Assembly: GCF_022836845.1 (NCBI RefSeq) | Contig: NZ_JAJNNZ010000001.1 | Span: forward strand, 186,001 to 250,000 | Length of the DNA stretch: 64,000 nt | Source: Vibrio gelatinilyticus | Lineage (GTDB): Bacteria; Pseudomonadota; Gammaproteobacteria; Enterobacterales; Vibrionaceae | Direction of reading: 5' to 3' | Shown: in pieces, positions 54,078 to 63,852 of the stretch | How the letters are laid out: the number at the start of each line of letters is the position of its first letter | How positions within the stretch are numbered: position 1 is the first letter of the stretch | The notes under the pieces: model-generated | Told to the model about the DNA's origin: nothing | What the model saw: only the letters and a program-made list of their open reading frames with translations | Databases searched by the model: none | Made by a program: the position numbers and the translations under genes

Positions 54078-54854
54078 ATGATTAACCAAGCTCAAATCAA
54101 CCAAATCCTGTCACCAATCAACCAGTTTTTGCATTGCGAAACACCTGATGAGTGGGTCTATGAAGCGAAAAAGCCCGAGAACCTGAAAATTATTCTCATC
54201 GACCATCTATTGTGCGAACTAAAAGCAGGCCAGTCTGCGATGTTTTTAATACGCAAATATGCCGTAGATGCAGATAGCGCCGCTACGCTGCTTGATTGGT
54301 TTAAACCGTATGAAGATTTTGCCTATCGTAAGATTGGTAACTTAGACTCTTTAAAAGGTAAGAGCAATATTTCTAAGTCTATTATGGCAAAGAGTAACTC
54401 TCCTTATAGCCAGGAGCTAATAGACAAAATGGTATTACTCATCAAAGAAGAGTTGCACCATTTTTATCAAGTTCTAGAAATCATGACCGACCGCGGAATC
54501 GATTATCATACGATACCTGCTGGACGTTATGCCAAAGGCTTACTGTCTCACATGACAACCTACGAACCTAACACTCTTATTGATAAGCTCATTGTTGGAG
54601 CCTACATCGAAGCTCGATCGTGTGAACGCTTTGCAAAGCTCGCACCGCATATGGATGACGATATTGCTAAGTTTTACATTTCGTTACTGCGCTCTGAAGC
54701 AAGACATTACCAGGATTACCTCACTTTAGCAGAGCAGATTGCTGGGCATGATATCAGTGAACGCGTCCGCTTTTTAGGTCAGGTCGAGGCTGATCTTATC
54801 TCTACCATCGATGATGACTTTAAATTCCACAGCGGCATTCCTAGCGCAGATTAA
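54078..54854 (+). CDS. miaE: tRNA-(ms2io6A)-hydroxylase MiaE
   Basis: 258 residues. Non-haem diiron oxygenase that hydroxylates ms2i6A at position 37 of tRNAs. Ferritin-like helices carry the ligand pattern LLCELKAGQSAMF, KEELHHFYQVL, EARSCERFAKLAPH and SEARHYQDY with repeated E...ExxH. ATG at 54078. Requires oxygen, so the modification reports aerobic growth. Confidence 0.95.
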   Translation: MINQAQINQILSPINQFLHCETPDEWVYEAKKPENLKIILIDHLLCELKAGQSAMFLIRKYAVDADSAATLLDWFKPYEDFAYRKIGNLDSLKGKSNISKSIMAKSNSPYSQELIDKMVLLIKEELHHFYQVLEIMTDRGIDYHTIPAGRYAKGLLSHMTTYEPNTLIDKLIVGAYIEARSCERFAKLAPHMDDDIAKFYISLLRSEARHYQDYLTLAEQIAGHDISERVRFLGQVEADLISTIDDDFKFHSGIPSAD

Positions 54855-54864
54855 TCAACTAAGT

Positions 54865-54890
54865 AAGCCGCCTCAACAGACGGCTTTCTT
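54865..54890. terminator. Weak terminator between miaE and pyrF
   Basis: AAGCCG, ten-base loop, CGGCTT, then TTCTTC. Short stem and broken T tract, so moderate confidence. Confidence 0.55.
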
Positions 54891-54915
54891 CATTTTATGT
54901 ACGGCGATAACGCGT

Positions 54916-55611
54916 TTATACCAAGGTAGCGTTAATCTCCGTTAGAACGCGCGCTGGATCAATAGCCTGGGTAATTGGTCGACCAATCACCAAGTAATCT
55001 GAACCCGATTTGATCGCCATCTCAGGCGTCATGATACGCTTTTGGTCACCAACATCAGCGCCTGCCGGGCGGATCCCTGGCGTTACCAATTTAAAGTCGT
55101 TACCTAGTTCCGCTTTTAGCATGCTTGACTCTTGGGCAGAACATACAACACCATCAAGGCCCGCATTTTTCGTCAAGTTAGCCAAACGTAATACGTGCTC
55201 CTGAGGTGCCACATTAATACCGATGCCGTTTAAATCCGATTGCTCCATACTGGTCAATACCGTCACACCAATAAGCATTGGTCGATCTTTGCCATATGGC
55301 TCAAGGATCTCTCTTGATGCTGCCATCATGCGCTCACCACCGCTCGCATGAACGTTAACCATCCACACCCCCAGTTCCGCAGCAGCCCTAACCGCTTTTG
55401 AACACGTATTTGGAATGTCATGAAACTTCAGGTCGAGAAATACAGAGAAACCACGTTTGTGAAGCTCTCGAACAAAGTCAGGGCCAAAGAGTGTAAACAT
55501 TTCTTTGCCGACTTTCAGGCGGCAAGAGCTTGGGTCAATTTTGTCAACAAAAGCTAGCGCGTCACTTTGGTTTGCATAATCCAACGCTACAATCACTTTT
55601 TGGTCAATCAT
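54916..55611 (-). CDS. pyrF: Orotidine 5'-phosphate decarboxylase
   Basis: 231 residues. Final step of UMP synthesis. Catalytic Lys/Asp network in [12 protein letters not shown] (about residues 60-71) and phosphate-binding [12 protein letters not shown] plus a late GRPIT loop. ATG at 55611. Preceded by the lapB terminator, so partly separate from lapAB. Confidence 0.98.
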   Translation of the reverse strand: MIDQKVIVALDYANQSDALAFVDKIDPSSCRLKVGKEMFTLFGPDFVRELHKRGFSVFLDLKFHDIPNTCSKAVRAAAELGVWMVNVHASGGERMMAASREILEPYGKDRPMLIGVTVLTSMEQSDLNGIGINVAPQEHVLRLANLTKNAGLDGVVCSAQESSMLKAELGNDFKLVTPGIRPAGADVGDQKRIMTPEMAIKSGSDYLVIGRPITQAIDPARVLTEINATLV

Positions 55612-55647
55612 CTCCGCTCCTCACTTAAATAGCTGGGTAACCTACCC

Positions 55648-55671
55648 AAAAAAAACAGCCTTATCGGCTGT
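55648..55671 (-). terminator. Terminator between lapB and pyrF
   Basis: On the minus strand ACAGCC, loop GATAA, GGCTGT, then eight T. A GGGTA/TACCC hairpin follows directly. Confidence 0.85.
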
Positions 55672-55699
55672 AACTAAATCGTTTTAATAGAAAAATGGC

Positions 55700-56869
55700 C
55701 TATTCGCCATCTAACCCTCTAATAGGCTTGATCGTACCCCATCCTTTGCATGAAGGACAATGCCAGTATAATGAATGGGTCGAAAAACCACATTTACGGC
55801 ATCGATAATGGGGTTTCACTTTCAGTTGCTCACCCACCAGCGACTGTAAGGTGGTCAAGCTTTCTTTCGCTCGCCCTTCTTCAGCATCCGCCAAATGATA
55901 GTCCATTAGACGATAAAAGCCTTTCATTGTTGGGTTTTTCACTAATTGCCTAGTCAGAATTGCCTGTGCGGCGCCTACACCATCATGTTGCGCGACCATT
56001 TGCGTCAACATAAGCTCTGCAGATACACCAGTACCTTTTGCTATACAAGCTCTTAGAAACTCGATTAAGCCCTGCTCTTGGCCATAGTTATGGTAACACT
56101 CAGCCAAAGTCGGTAGCACTTCACTTACAAAATCTTTATCTTGTTCAAGGACATTTTCTAATTGCTCAATCGTTCTACCGTATTCTTCGTCTTCAAGGTA
56201 GATTCGCCCTATAGCAATACTTGCCCTAACACATCTAGGGTCAACGGTGAGCGCTTTTTTGAAATACTGCATTGCCTTTGTATTTTGGCCATCGGCCTTC
56301 TCAATCATGGCTAATTCACACATGAAATGCGCAATGTCTGTTTTGACTTTTTTCTTACCCATTTTTTGTAGCGCTAGTGCATACTCAATGGCTTTTGGCC
56401 ACTCTCTTGTCTGTTGGTATATTGCAACCAATTGAGTTAGAGCACCCTCTCGGTGATCCGGTTCATTAACCAATTGAACAAAAATCTTTTCTGCGCGGTC
56501 GAGAAAGCCAGACACCATGTAGTCTTTTGCTAACTGTTGCAGTGCGAGATTTTTTTGCTCTATTGTTAGACCTGAGCGAGAGATTAAATTCTGGTGAATA
56601 CGGATTGCACGGTCGACCTCTCCTCTTGAACGAAAGAGGTTACCTAACGCCAGATGAGTATCAATGGTTTCATCGTCGACTTGCAATAGTTCAATGAAGT
56701 GATCAACCGCTTTGTCTGACTGATCAGACAATAGGAGATTCAGACCCGTCATATATTGACGAGATATTTGGTGGGACTGTTCTTGCCTATTATGCCTTGC
56801 ACTACGGTGGCCCATGTACCATCCATAGGCCGCTGCAATTGGTAATAGCAAGAAAAGAAGCTCAAGCAT
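55700..56869 (-). CDS. lapB: Lipopolysaccharide assembly protein LapB (YciM)
   Basis: 389 residues, the E. coli length. One N-terminal membrane anchor (MLELLFLLLPIAAAYGWYMG), about nine TPR helices-pairs, and a C-terminal rubredoxin-like zinc knuckle YRCRKCGFSTHSLYWHCPSCKGWG. It targets LpxC for FtsH degradation and balances LPS with phospholipid. ATG at 56869 follows lapA by 20 bases. Confidence 0.97.
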   Translation of the reverse strand: MLELLFLLLPIAAAYGWYMGHRSARHNRQEQSHQISRQYMTGLNLLLSDQSDKAVDHFIELLQVDDETIDTHLALGNLFRSRGEVDRAIRIHQNLISRSGLTIEQKNLALQQLAKDYMVSGFLDRAEKIFVQLVNEPDHREGALTQLVAIYQQTREWPKAIEYALALQKMGKKKVKTDIAHFMCELAMIEKADGQNTKAMQYFKKALTVDPRCVRASIAIGRIYLEDEEYGRTIEQLENVLEQDKDFVSEVLPTLAECYHNYGQEQGLIEFLRACIAKGTGVSAELMLTQMVAQHDGVGAAQAILTRQLVKNPTMKGFYRLMDYHLADAEEGRAKESLTTLQSLVGEQLKVKPHYRCRKCGFSTHSLYWHCPSCKGWGTIKPIRGLDGE

Positions 56870-56889
56870 TTAAAGTATTAACCTTTACC

Positions 56890-57171
56890 CTACGCGTTGC
56901 TTTTTACTATGTCTTTGCTTTCGCTCGGAGCATGCTTAGCAAGCTGCTTACGAAGCTTTCTTACTTTAAGTTGAGACTTAAGATGTAAAGAACCAAAAAT
57001 CACCCAAGAAAGAACAAAGCCAGCCACAAAGACGACACCTAGCAAGGTAGAAAGGTGGAAATCTCCCTGAGCAATTAGGTAATTAAACGTAACTACCGCT
57101 TGGTTTTGAGATCCTAGTGCCAAAGTGATTAAGAAAAGCGCGATTACTAAAATTATTTTTATAATTTTCAT
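56890..57171 (-). CDS. lapA: Lipopolysaccharide assembly protein LapA (YciS)
   Basis: 93 residues, DUF1049. Two transmembrane segments (about 1-20 and 42-65) and a basic coiled C-terminal tail (LKSQLKVRKLRKQLAKHAP). Forms an operon with lapB and probably supports it in LPS assembly. Confidence 0.95.
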   Translation of the reverse strand: MKIIKIILVIALFLITLALGSQNQAVVTFNYLIAQGDFHLSTLLGVVFVAGFVLSWVIFGSLHLKSQLKVRKLRKQLAKHAPSESKDIVKSNA

Positions 57172-57377
57172 TGTTCATTACCACAGTCATTGGATTGCTA
57201 AGATTATGCAGGAAATTAGAGAAACACTCCATGCTTACAAGCAAGAATCTCACGATATTACTTTCATGCAAACCAAAATTTAGAGTTACAGCTTTAAAAA
57301 AGACGCTCAGTGTTGTTCTGTAAAGACATCGAAGTTTGAAATTCTTAAAAATGGTGGTAGTTGCTTACTTTGATAAC

Positions 57378-57406
57378 AAAAACGGCACACTGTGAAAGCA
57401 TGCCGT
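57378..57406 (-). terminator. Terminator of ihfB
   Basis: On the minus strand ACGGCA pairs with TGCCGT across a 13-base loop, followed by TTTTTG. Confidence 0.75.
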
Positions 57407-57431
57407 CTATCAAACTCGTAAAGCTAGCTAA

Positions 57432-57716
57432 TTATATGCTCGCATTTACGCGTTCACGTAACTCTTTGCCAGGCTTGAAGTGTGGGACGTATTTGCCGTC
57501 CAGTTCAACTTTGTCGCCAGTTTTTGGATTACGACCAATACGAGGCTCACGGAAATGTAATGAGAAACTGCCAAATCCACGAATTTCAATGCGCTCACCA
57601 CTTTCTAATGTGGTTGCCATATGTTCAAGGATATCTTTAACTGCATCCTCTATTTCTTTTGCGGACAAGTGTGTTTGTTCTGCACAGAGTCGTTCAATCA
57701 GTTCAGACTTAGTCAT
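57432..57716 (-). CDS. ihfB: Integration host factor subunit beta
   Basis: 94 residues. DNA-bending protein with IhfA. DNABII fold: helices 1-40, then the beta arm with RNPKTG whose proline wedges between base pairs. ATG at 57716. Confidence 0.98.
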   Translation of the reverse strand: MTKSELIERLCAEQTHLSAKEIEDAVKDILEHMATTLESGERIEIRGFGSFSLHFREPRIGRNPKTGDKVELDGKYVPHFKPGKELRERVNASI

Positions 57717-57835
57717 AGTTACCCTCGTTACTCATTATGTTCAGTTGAAACTCGTGTTTATTACCAATCAAAATAAACAACCTACTAACTGTTTGTATAA
57801 ATTGATAATAGTCTAATTCTTCAAAAAATAAAAAC

Positions 57836-57864
57836 AAAAAAAAGGAGCCTTTCGGCTCCTTTTC
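57836..57864 (-). terminator. Terminator of rpsA
   Basis: On the minus strand AAAAGGAGCC, loop GAAA, GGCTCCTTTT, followed by a run of eight T. Confidence 0.93.
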
Positions 57865-57876
57865 TAGCGATATATC

Positions 57877-59547
57877 TTATTCGCCTTTAGCAGCCTTGAA
57901 AGCGTCTGCCATTGCATTACCGAAACCAGCTTCATCTTGCTTGTTCAGTGAAGCCATTGCTTCTTGCTCTTCAGCTTCATCTTTAGCTTTGATAGATAGG
58001 TTGATTACGCGGTTCTTACGGTCTACACCTGTGAACTTCGCTTCAACGCTGTCACCAACGCTTAGGATTAGAGACGCATCTTCAATACGATCACGTGATA
58101 CTTCAGAAGCACGTAGGTAACCTTCTACGCCATCTTCTAGTTCAATTGTAGCACCTTTCGCATCTACTGCAGTTACAGTACCGTTAACTAGTGTACCTTT
58201 CTTGTTGTCAGCAACGTATGCATTGAACGGGTCGTTTTCCATTTGCTTAACGCCAAGAGAAATACGCTCACGCTCTGCGTCTACTGCAAGAACAACTGCA
58301 GAGATTTCGTCGCCTTTCTTGTATTCACGTACAGCGTCTTCGCCAGTAACGTTCCAAGAAATGTCAGATAGGTGTACTAGACCGTCGATACCGCCTTCTA
58401 GACCGATGAAGATACCAAAGTCAGTGATAGACTTGATCTTACCAGTAACTTTGTCGCCCTTAGCTTGCATTTCTGCAAATGACTGCCATGGGTTCGCTTT
58501 ACACTGTTTCAGACCTAGAGAGATACGACGACGCTCTTCGTCGATATCAAGAACCATAACCTCAACTTCGTCGCCAACATTAACAACTTTAGATGGGTGG
58601 ATGTTCTTGTTAGTCCAATCCATTTCTGAAACGTGTACTAGACCTTCAACGCCTTCTTCGATTTCAACGAAGCAGCCGTAGTCAGTTAGGTTAGTAACAC
58701 GACCAGTTAGCTTGTGACCTTCTGGGTAACGCTTAGCGATTGCTACCCATGGATCTTCACCTAGTTGCTTAAGACCTAGTGATACGCGAGTACGGTCACG
58801 ATCGAACTTAAGAACTTTAACTAGGATCTCGTCACCAACGTTAACGATCTCAGATGGGTGCTTAACACGCTTCCACGCCATATCAGTGATATGTAGAAGA
58901 CCGTCAACACCGCCAAGGTCAACGAATGCACCGTAGTCAGTAAGGTTCTTAACGATACCTTTAACTTCAGTACCTTCTTGCAGAGTTTCAAGAAGTTCGT
59001 CACGCTCAACACTGTTTTCAGATTCGATAACAGCACGACGAGAAACAACAACGTTGTTACGCTTCTGGTCTAGCTTGATAACTTTGAACTCTAGCTCTTT
59101 GTTTTCTAGGTGAGCAGTGTCACGGATAGGACGTACGTCTACAAGAGAGCCAGGAAGGAAAGCACGGATACCGTTTAGTTCAACAGTGAAACCGCCTTTA
59201 ACTTTACCGTTGATGATACCAACAACAGTTTCAGCTTCTTCGTAAGCTTTCTCAAGAACGATCCAAGCTTCGTGACGCTTAGCTTTCTCACGAGAAAGTT
59301 GAGTTTCACCGAAACCATCTTCAACAGCGTCAAGAGCTACGTCTACTTCAGCACCAACTTCAACTTCAAGTTCGCCAGCAGCGTTCTTGAATTGTTCAGC
59401 AGGGATAGCAGACTCAGACTTAAGGCCAGCATCAACAAGAACGAAACCGTTCTCGATAGCTACTACAGTACCTTTAACGATACTGCCTTGTTGGAATTCA
59501 GTTTCATTTAGAAACTCTTCAAAGAGTTGAGCAAAAGATTCAGTCAT
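57877..59547 (-). CDS. rpsA: 30S ribosomal protein S1
   Basis: 556 residues from ATG at 59547 ([18 protein letters not shown]), matching E. coli S1 closely. Six S1/OB domains; domains 3-6 share repeated [10 protein letters not shown] and [12 protein letters not shown] motifs. It brings structured mRNAs to the ribosome. A five-codon upstream extension is rejected. The 5' leader lacks a clear Shine-Dalgarno sequence, as in E. coli, where S1 governs its own translation. Confidence 0.98.
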   Translation of the reverse strand: MTESFAQLFEEFLNETEFQQGSIVKGTVVAIENGFVLVDAGLKSESAIPAEQFKNAAGELEVEVGAEVDVALDAVEDGFGETQLSREKAKRHEAWIVLEKAYEEAETVVGIINGKVKGGFTVELNGIRAFLPGSLVDVRPIRDTAHLENKELEFKVIKLDQKRNNVVVSRRAVIESENSVERDELLETLQEGTEVKGIVKNLTDYGAFVDLGGVDGLLHITDMAWKRVKHPSEIVNVGDEILVKVLKFDRDRTRVSLGLKQLGEDPWVAIAKRYPEGHKLTGRVTNLTDYGCFVEIEEGVEGLVHVSEMDWTNKNIHPSKVVNVGDEVEVMVLDIDEERRRISLGLKQCKANPWQSFAEMQAKGDKVTGKIKSITDFGIFIGLEGGIDGLVHLSDISWNVTGEDAVREYKKGDEISAVVLAVDAERERISLGVKQMENDPFNAYVADNKKGTLVNGTVTAVDAKGATIELEDGVEGYLRASEVSRDRIEDASLILSVGDSVEAKFTGVDRKNRVINLSIKAKDEAEEQEAMASLNKQDEAGFGNAMADAFKAAKGE

Positions 59548-59655
59548 TAATTTAATCTTCAATATTAAACGTCCACGGGTATCCTACCGCATGGGGTTGA
59601 TAAATTCGCCGGTCATCATCCTTGCGACCAACGTTCGAAGCCCACCAAGTAGAGT
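59548..59655 (-). promoter_or_regulatory. rpsA leader, probable S1 autoregulatory translation initiation region
   Basis: On the minus strand two hairpins present GGA in or near the loop: GGTC...AAGGATGAT...GACC and GCGG-TAGGATA-CCCG. No good Shine-Dalgarno element precedes the ATG. This matches the known E. coli rpsA arrangement of GGA-displaying hairpins without SD. A separate CACTAAGTAGA/TACTTGGTG hairpin covers the cmk stop. Folding was judged by eye. Confidence 0.6.
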
Positions 59656-60336
59656 CTACTTAGTGAGATTAGATTCGATATAGTGTAGCGCTTTTTCGAC
59701 AACTTGCTCTATTGTAAGAGAGGTTGAATCAAGCACTAGAGCGTCTTCAGCTGGGCGTAATGGCGCTACTGCTCGGTTGCGGTCGCGGTAATCACGCTCT
59801 TCTATCTCGCTCAAAAGGTCGTCAAAGTTAACATCTAAGCCTTTAAGTTGCAACTGCTTATAACGTCTTTGAGCCCGTTCATCAGCGCTAGCATCCAGGA
59901 AAATTTTCACTTCAGCTTCAGGAAAGACAACGGTTCCCATATCTCTGCCATCAGCGACCAATCCAGGTGCTTCATTAAAAGCACGTTGACGACGCAACAA
60001 AGCTTCGCGAACCCTTGGCAGAGCAGCAACTTTAGAAGCAATATTACCTGTCTGCTCTTTACGCAGCTCACCCGAGACGTCTTCACCTTCTAAGATAACC
60101 TTTACCAGGTCACCATCAGCAACAAACTGCACATCGAGGTGCATTGCGATAGGCACAAGAGCGTCTTCTGACTCAAGGTCAACACCATGATGTATCGCAG
60201 CTAAAGCCAAAACACGGTAGATAGCCCCTGAATCGAGCAAATGATAGCCGAGTTGGTTTGCTAGCAACATACATAATGTGCCTTTACCAGCGCCACTTGG
60301 CCCATCAACCGTAATCACCGGAGTGTTTAAGGACAT
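59656..60336 (-). CDS. cmk: Cytidylate kinase
   Basis: 226 residues. Phosphorylates CMP and dCMP. P-loop [10 protein letters not shown] at residues 11-20; the CMP-binding insert characteristic of bacterial enzymes spans about 60-110; lid block [22 protein letters not shown] at 60336. A TATAAT (60441-60436 on the minus strand) probably serves as its -10. Confidence 0.97.
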   Translation of the reverse strand: MSLNTPVITVDGPSGAGKGTLCMLLANQLGYHLLDSGAIYRVLALAAIHHGVDLESEDALVPIAMHLDVQFVADGDLVKVILEGEDVSGELRKEQTGNIASKVAALPRVREALLRRQRAFNEAPGLVADGRDMGTVVFPEAEVKIFLDASADERAQRRYKQLQLKGLDVNFDDLLSEIEERDYRDRNRAVAPLRPAEDALVLDSTSLTIEQVVEKALHYIESNLTK

Positions 60337-60435
60337 GTTCTACTCCACGTTGTTAAGACAAGACTACCTTGTCATTTTTGTTCGTAGTAGTGACTGCAAT
60401 TGCATAATTAGACTCACTACTTTTATTGGCGCAAG

Positions 60436-60441
60436 ATTATA
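60436..60441 (-). promoter_or_regulatory. Consensus -10 element of the cmk promoter
   Basis: TATAAT on the minus strand inside TATATAATC, 100 bases upstream of cmk. The -35 region is poor (TGGAAT at 17 bases). Confidence 0.55.
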
Positions 60442-60502
60442 TACCCTATGCTGGTAATATTCCATCGCGTTAGCGGGTCAATCGCAGACAAAATCCAACC
60501 AT

Positions 60503-60533
60503 AAAAAAACTCCGACGTTATCTGTCGGAGTTT
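60503..60533 (-). terminator. Terminator of sohB
   Basis: On the minus strand AAACTCCGAC, loop of seven, GTCGGAGTTT, followed by TTTT. Confidence 0.9.
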
Positions 60534-60568
60534 GAACAATTACAAATATAATCCGATGTCGCTACCGA

Positions 60569-61636
60569 TTAAACGATTGGTCGCTGACCTCGGTTGATTA
60601 ATTTCAAAAGGACATTGTCAGCCGCATCACCTGCCACGCCTGCCAGTTTGTCACTGATTTTTTTCTTATGAACATAGTGGATGGCTAATACCGTCTTGTC
60701 TTTACAAGCTTCCGTTACCAGATCGTCTGAGGTTTTTATGTCATCAACTAGCCCCAAGGTCTTTGCTTGTGTACCAAACCAATGCTCTCCCGTGGCAACC
60801 TTATCAAGTTCAAGATCAGGGCGATGTTCTCGAATAAAGTCTTTAAACAGGTCATGAGTTTCTTCGAGTTCCTGCTTAAATTTCTCTCTGGCTTTGTCGG
60901 TATTTTCGCCAAACATGGTCAATGTGCGCTTGTATTCGCCCGCCGTTAGCTGTTCAAACTCTATATCATTTTTCTTCAACAGCTTATTGAAATTAGGGAT
61001 CTGAGCAATCACGCCGATAGAGCCAACAACTGCAAACGGTGCCGATACGATTTTATCAGCAATACACGCCATCATATATCCGCCACTCGCGGCGACCTTA
61101 TCAACCGAAATAGTCAGAGGTAAATTCGCTGATTTGATTCTGTCTAGTTGCGATGAAGCAAGTCCATAGGCATGTACCATCCCACCCCCAGACTCAAGGC
61201 GAACAAGGACTTCATCCCCTTCTCTTGCTACAGCAAGAATGGCTGATACTTCTTCTCGTAAAGAGCTGACTTCTTTTGCATCAATGCTGCCTTTAAAATC
61301 CAATACAAATAGGTGAGGTTCGCGCTTGCTATCAAGCTCCCCGTCTTTGGTCGCTTTCTTGATCTCTTTTTCTCTGAGCTTGGTTTTCTCTTTCTCTGCT
61401 TTCTTTTCTGCCTTATCACGAGCTTTGATAAAAGCGTCATCATGTAAATGATGCTCTAGTTGCTCAACAGTCTCTTTACGCTGCTCTGTTAGGTTAGTAA
61501 TTTCCAATTCACCTTTTGCACTGCCTGTTCGGCCACTGGCAGATTTTGCAATCACGATAAGTGCAACAATCGCAACCACCACTGTGATGATCTTTGCTAA
61601 AAACAATCCGTAGTCTAATAAAAATTCCAATGTCAT
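60569..61636 (-). CDS. sohB: Inner-membrane peptidase SohB (S49 family)
   Basis: 355 residues. N-terminal transmembrane helix (about 9-32), charged coiled region (about 50-105) and an S49 protease domain. The nucleophile serine is in DKVAASGGYMMA (about residue 181) and the general-base lysine in the AGEYKRTLTMFGE segment. It may cleave signal peptides or membrane fragments. ATG at 61636; divergent from the YciK-like gene. Confidence 0.95.
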   Translation of the reverse strand: MTLEFLLDYGLFLAKIITVVVAIVALIVIAKSASGRTGSAKGELEITNLTEQRKETVEQLEHHLHDDAFIKARDKAEKKAEKEKTKLREKEIKKATKDGELDSKREPHLFVLDFKGSIDAKEVSSLREEVSAILAVAREGDEVLVRLESGGGMVHAYGLASSQLDRIKSANLPLTISVDKVAASGGYMMACIADKIVSAPFAVVGSIGVIAQIPNFNKLLKKNDIEFEQLTAGEYKRTLTMFGENTDKAREKFKQELEETHDLFKDFIREHRPDLELDKVATGEHWFGTQAKTLGLVDDIKTSDDLVTEACKDKTVLAIHYVHKKKISDKLAGVAGDAADNVLLKLINRGQRPIV

Positions 61637-61728
61637 ATCCCCTGTCTCACGAATTGGTGTATTGTATACCCAAAATTATTCAAGATGCTCGTTTCAGCGA
61701 GAATTATTCACAATTAAGGAACTACTCT

Positions 61729-62481
61729 GTGGAATTTTCAACCGCTCCAGATGCCCTAAAGGATAAAGTCATTCTTGTTACCGGTGCGGGGGCCGGTATT
61801 GGTCGCCAAGCAGCCTTGAGCTTTGCTCAACATGGTGCAACGGTCGTACTTCTCGGTCGTAACGTCAAGAATCTGGAACTCATCTACGACGAAATTGAAC
61901 AATCTGGTTACCCACAAGCAGCTATTATTCCGTTAGACCTAAAAGGTGCAACGAAACAAAACTACATCGATATGGCGGAAACCATTGAAGGACAATTTGG
62001 TAAACTTGATGGCCTACTTCACAATGCGAGCGTCTTAGGTACACTCAGCCCTTTTGATCAAATCGATGAAGAGACCTTTGATGATGTCATGCAAATCAAC
62101 GTCAAGTCTGAGTTTCTAATGACGCAAGCACTACTTCCAGCATTGAAAAATTCAGACGCTGGACGCGTTATTTTCACATCGTCAACGGTGGGGCATTCTG
62201 GTCGTGCTTTTTGGGGAAGTTACGCAATTTCTAAATTTGCCACCGAAGGTATGATGCAAATTCTGGCGGACGAACTCAGTGACACAGCCATCAGAATCAA
62301 CGCCATTAATCCAGGGGCGACTCGCACTCGCATGAGAGAAAAAGCCTACCCTGGTGAAGACGCCAATACACTCAAAACGCCTCAAGACATCATGCCTGTG
62401 TATCTCCAACTAATGGACCCTTCAGTCACTCATTTCAATGGCCAGTGCATCGATGCGCAGCCCAAAAAACTGACTAAATAG
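61729..62481 (+). CDS. yciK: YciK family short-chain dehydrogenase/reductase
   Basis: 250 residues from the GTG at 61729, with TAAGGA eight bases upstream. This start matches the YciK family; longer readings to 61594 run into the sohB promoter and an AT-rich repeat. TGAGAGIGRQAALSF binds NAD(P); catalytic block has SSTVGHSGRAFWGSYAISK with YxxxK. Ends DAQPKKLTK. Substrate unknown. Confidence 0.93.
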   Translation: MEFSTAPDALKDKVILVTGAGAGIGRQAALSFAQHGATVVLLGRNVKNLELIYDEIEQSGYPQAAIIPLDLKGATKQNYIDMAETIEGQFGKLDGLLHNASVLGTLSPFDQIDEETFDDVMQINVKSEFLMTQALLPALKNSDAGRVIFTSSTVGHSGRAFWGSYAISKFATEGMMQILADELSDTAIRINAINPGATRTRMREKAYPGEDANTLKTPQDIMPVYLQLMDPSVTHFNGQCIDAQPKKLTK

Positions 62482-62494
62482 CCTTTCTTAGATT

Positions 62495-63616
62495 TCAAGC
62501 AGTATCAATACCATGATGCTGCTTGATAAACGCTCGCCCGACACTCAAGCCATGTTGGTAATCACTTAGTATTTGCTCTTTCGCGCTCATGAGCCCTTTG
62601 CTCGCAAGTTCATGTTCGGGTTGAACATGCCAAAGGTTTACGTCCTCTGGGGGAGAGCTGATAAATTGCTCAGCTTGTGCATGGTTCATATAGTGTGCCA
62701 CTAGCATTTCCAAATGGCGGGTTCCGCCAAACTGAAAAGGAATGGCCTTATTCTGAATATCCAGTAATCGAGCAAACTTTTCTTTGTCGTGGAGCCAGCG
62801 TGTCAATTTGGCTTTATCGGTCATTTTAATTTTGCTGGTAAAATCCATTTTCCAGTATTCATTACGAATGGTCTGTAGCTTTTCCGTAAACTGCTTTTGA
62901 AATTCCGATAGTTTTTCTTTTGTTCCCGACAGCCTTAAGTGAGATAGATGTGAATCCAATCCAAGCTCTAGTTCCTTTTTCCACTTTTCGATAGATTGCA
63001 TTGCACTGGTGTGGAACTGGTTTTTTTCAGACGCTGGGATCGTACTAACCACCACCATGTTTTTAATATCCCTGCGATAAGACTCCTCTACAGGTATAGT
63101 GGCAGAGACACCGCCATCGACCCATTTTTTACCGTCAAATTCGATATCGTTGTAATACAGCATCGGAATAGCACACGTCGCTTTGAGGACATCAAACCAA
63201 TTATCGGCGAAAATAGGATAATAGTAGTCTTTCAACTCTTCGACATCCGTAATGCAGGCCAGCGCTACTCTATTTTCACCTAAATGACGCTTACCTCTCT
63301 CAAAGTCCAACGGAAACTCGCCTTGATTAACGAGATCAAACGCCCAATCAAGATCCATTGGCTGCTTTTTAGCGAGAAATTTGTTGAAATCAAAGAACCT
63401 GTCACGAGTCGTATAGTTGAGAATAAAGTCAAGGCCGAGACCATGTTGTTTAGTCACATAGGAGGAGACGTTTAGAGCACCTGCAGAGGTACCAATGTAC
63501 AATGAAAAAGGATCAAATTGCTGTTCAATAAACGAATCCAACACGCCTGCTGCAAACGCACCCTTTTGTCCGCCACCTTGAACAATTAGCGAGTACTGCT
63601 CGTCATTATCAAACAT
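62495..63616 (-). CDS. Patatin-like phospholipase
   Basis: 373 residues. Patatin core: oxyanion GGGQKGAF at 14-21, nucleophile serine 44 in GTSAG, catalytic aspartate in WVDGGVSAT (about residue 167). It likely hydrolyses acyl esters of membrane lipids. C-terminal half is helical and of unknown role. Convergent with yciK across 13 bases; a TCAAGCAG/CTGCTTGA inverted repeat covers its last codons. Confidence 0.93.
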   Translation of the reverse strand: MFDNDEQYSLIVQGGGQKGAFAAGVLDSFIEQQFDPFSLYIGTSAGALNVSSYVTKQHGLGLDFILNYTTRDRFFDFNKFLAKKQPMDLDWAFDLVNQGEFPLDFERGKRHLGENRVALACITDVEELKDYYYPIFADNWFDVLKATCAIPMLYYNDIEFDGKKWVDGGVSATIPVEESYRRDIKNMVVVSTIPASEKNQFHTSAMQSIEKWKKELELGLDSHLSHLRLSGTKEKLSEFQKQFTEKLQTIRNEYWKMDFTSKIKMTDKAKLTRWLHDKEKFARLLDIQNKAIPFQFGGTRHLEMLVAHYMNHAQAEQFISSPPEDVNLWHVQPEHELASKGLMSAKEQILSDYQHGLSVGRAFIKQHHGIDTA

Positions 63617-63825
63617 ATTCTTCCCTTCATTACATTAAGCTGTTGATTGAGATTAAAATATTTACTCTATTTTAGGAAAGTGTTTCTTCAAAAATTGACG
63701 CTTAAGTGGGAATGTCTCTTGAATGTATATAAGCCTAGCAGCATTTCAACACCTTACAGGAGCAAGAAAGAGTAACTCTATAAGACACATTGATAAGCCT
63801 TGCAGGTTCCACTATTTTTTGTATA

Positions 63826-63841
63826 CTGTATATACATACAG
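63826..63841. promoter_or_regulatory. LexA box upstream of imuA
   Basis: CTGTATATACATACAG, embedded in TACTGT...ACAG, matches the LexA consensus CTGT-N8-ACAG with AT-rich spacer. It ends 11 bases before the imuA start, so bound LexA would cover the promoter or start site. Confidence 0.93.
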
Positions 63842-63852
63842 GTATTACAATT

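Noticed and set aside
57361..57816. 151-residue plus-strand ORF
   Set aside because: Antisense to ihfB, crosses its terminator and promoter.
58202..58681. 159-residue plus-strand ORF
   Set aside because: Antisense to the repeated S1 domains of rpsA, Ser/Arg/Thr-rich shadow.
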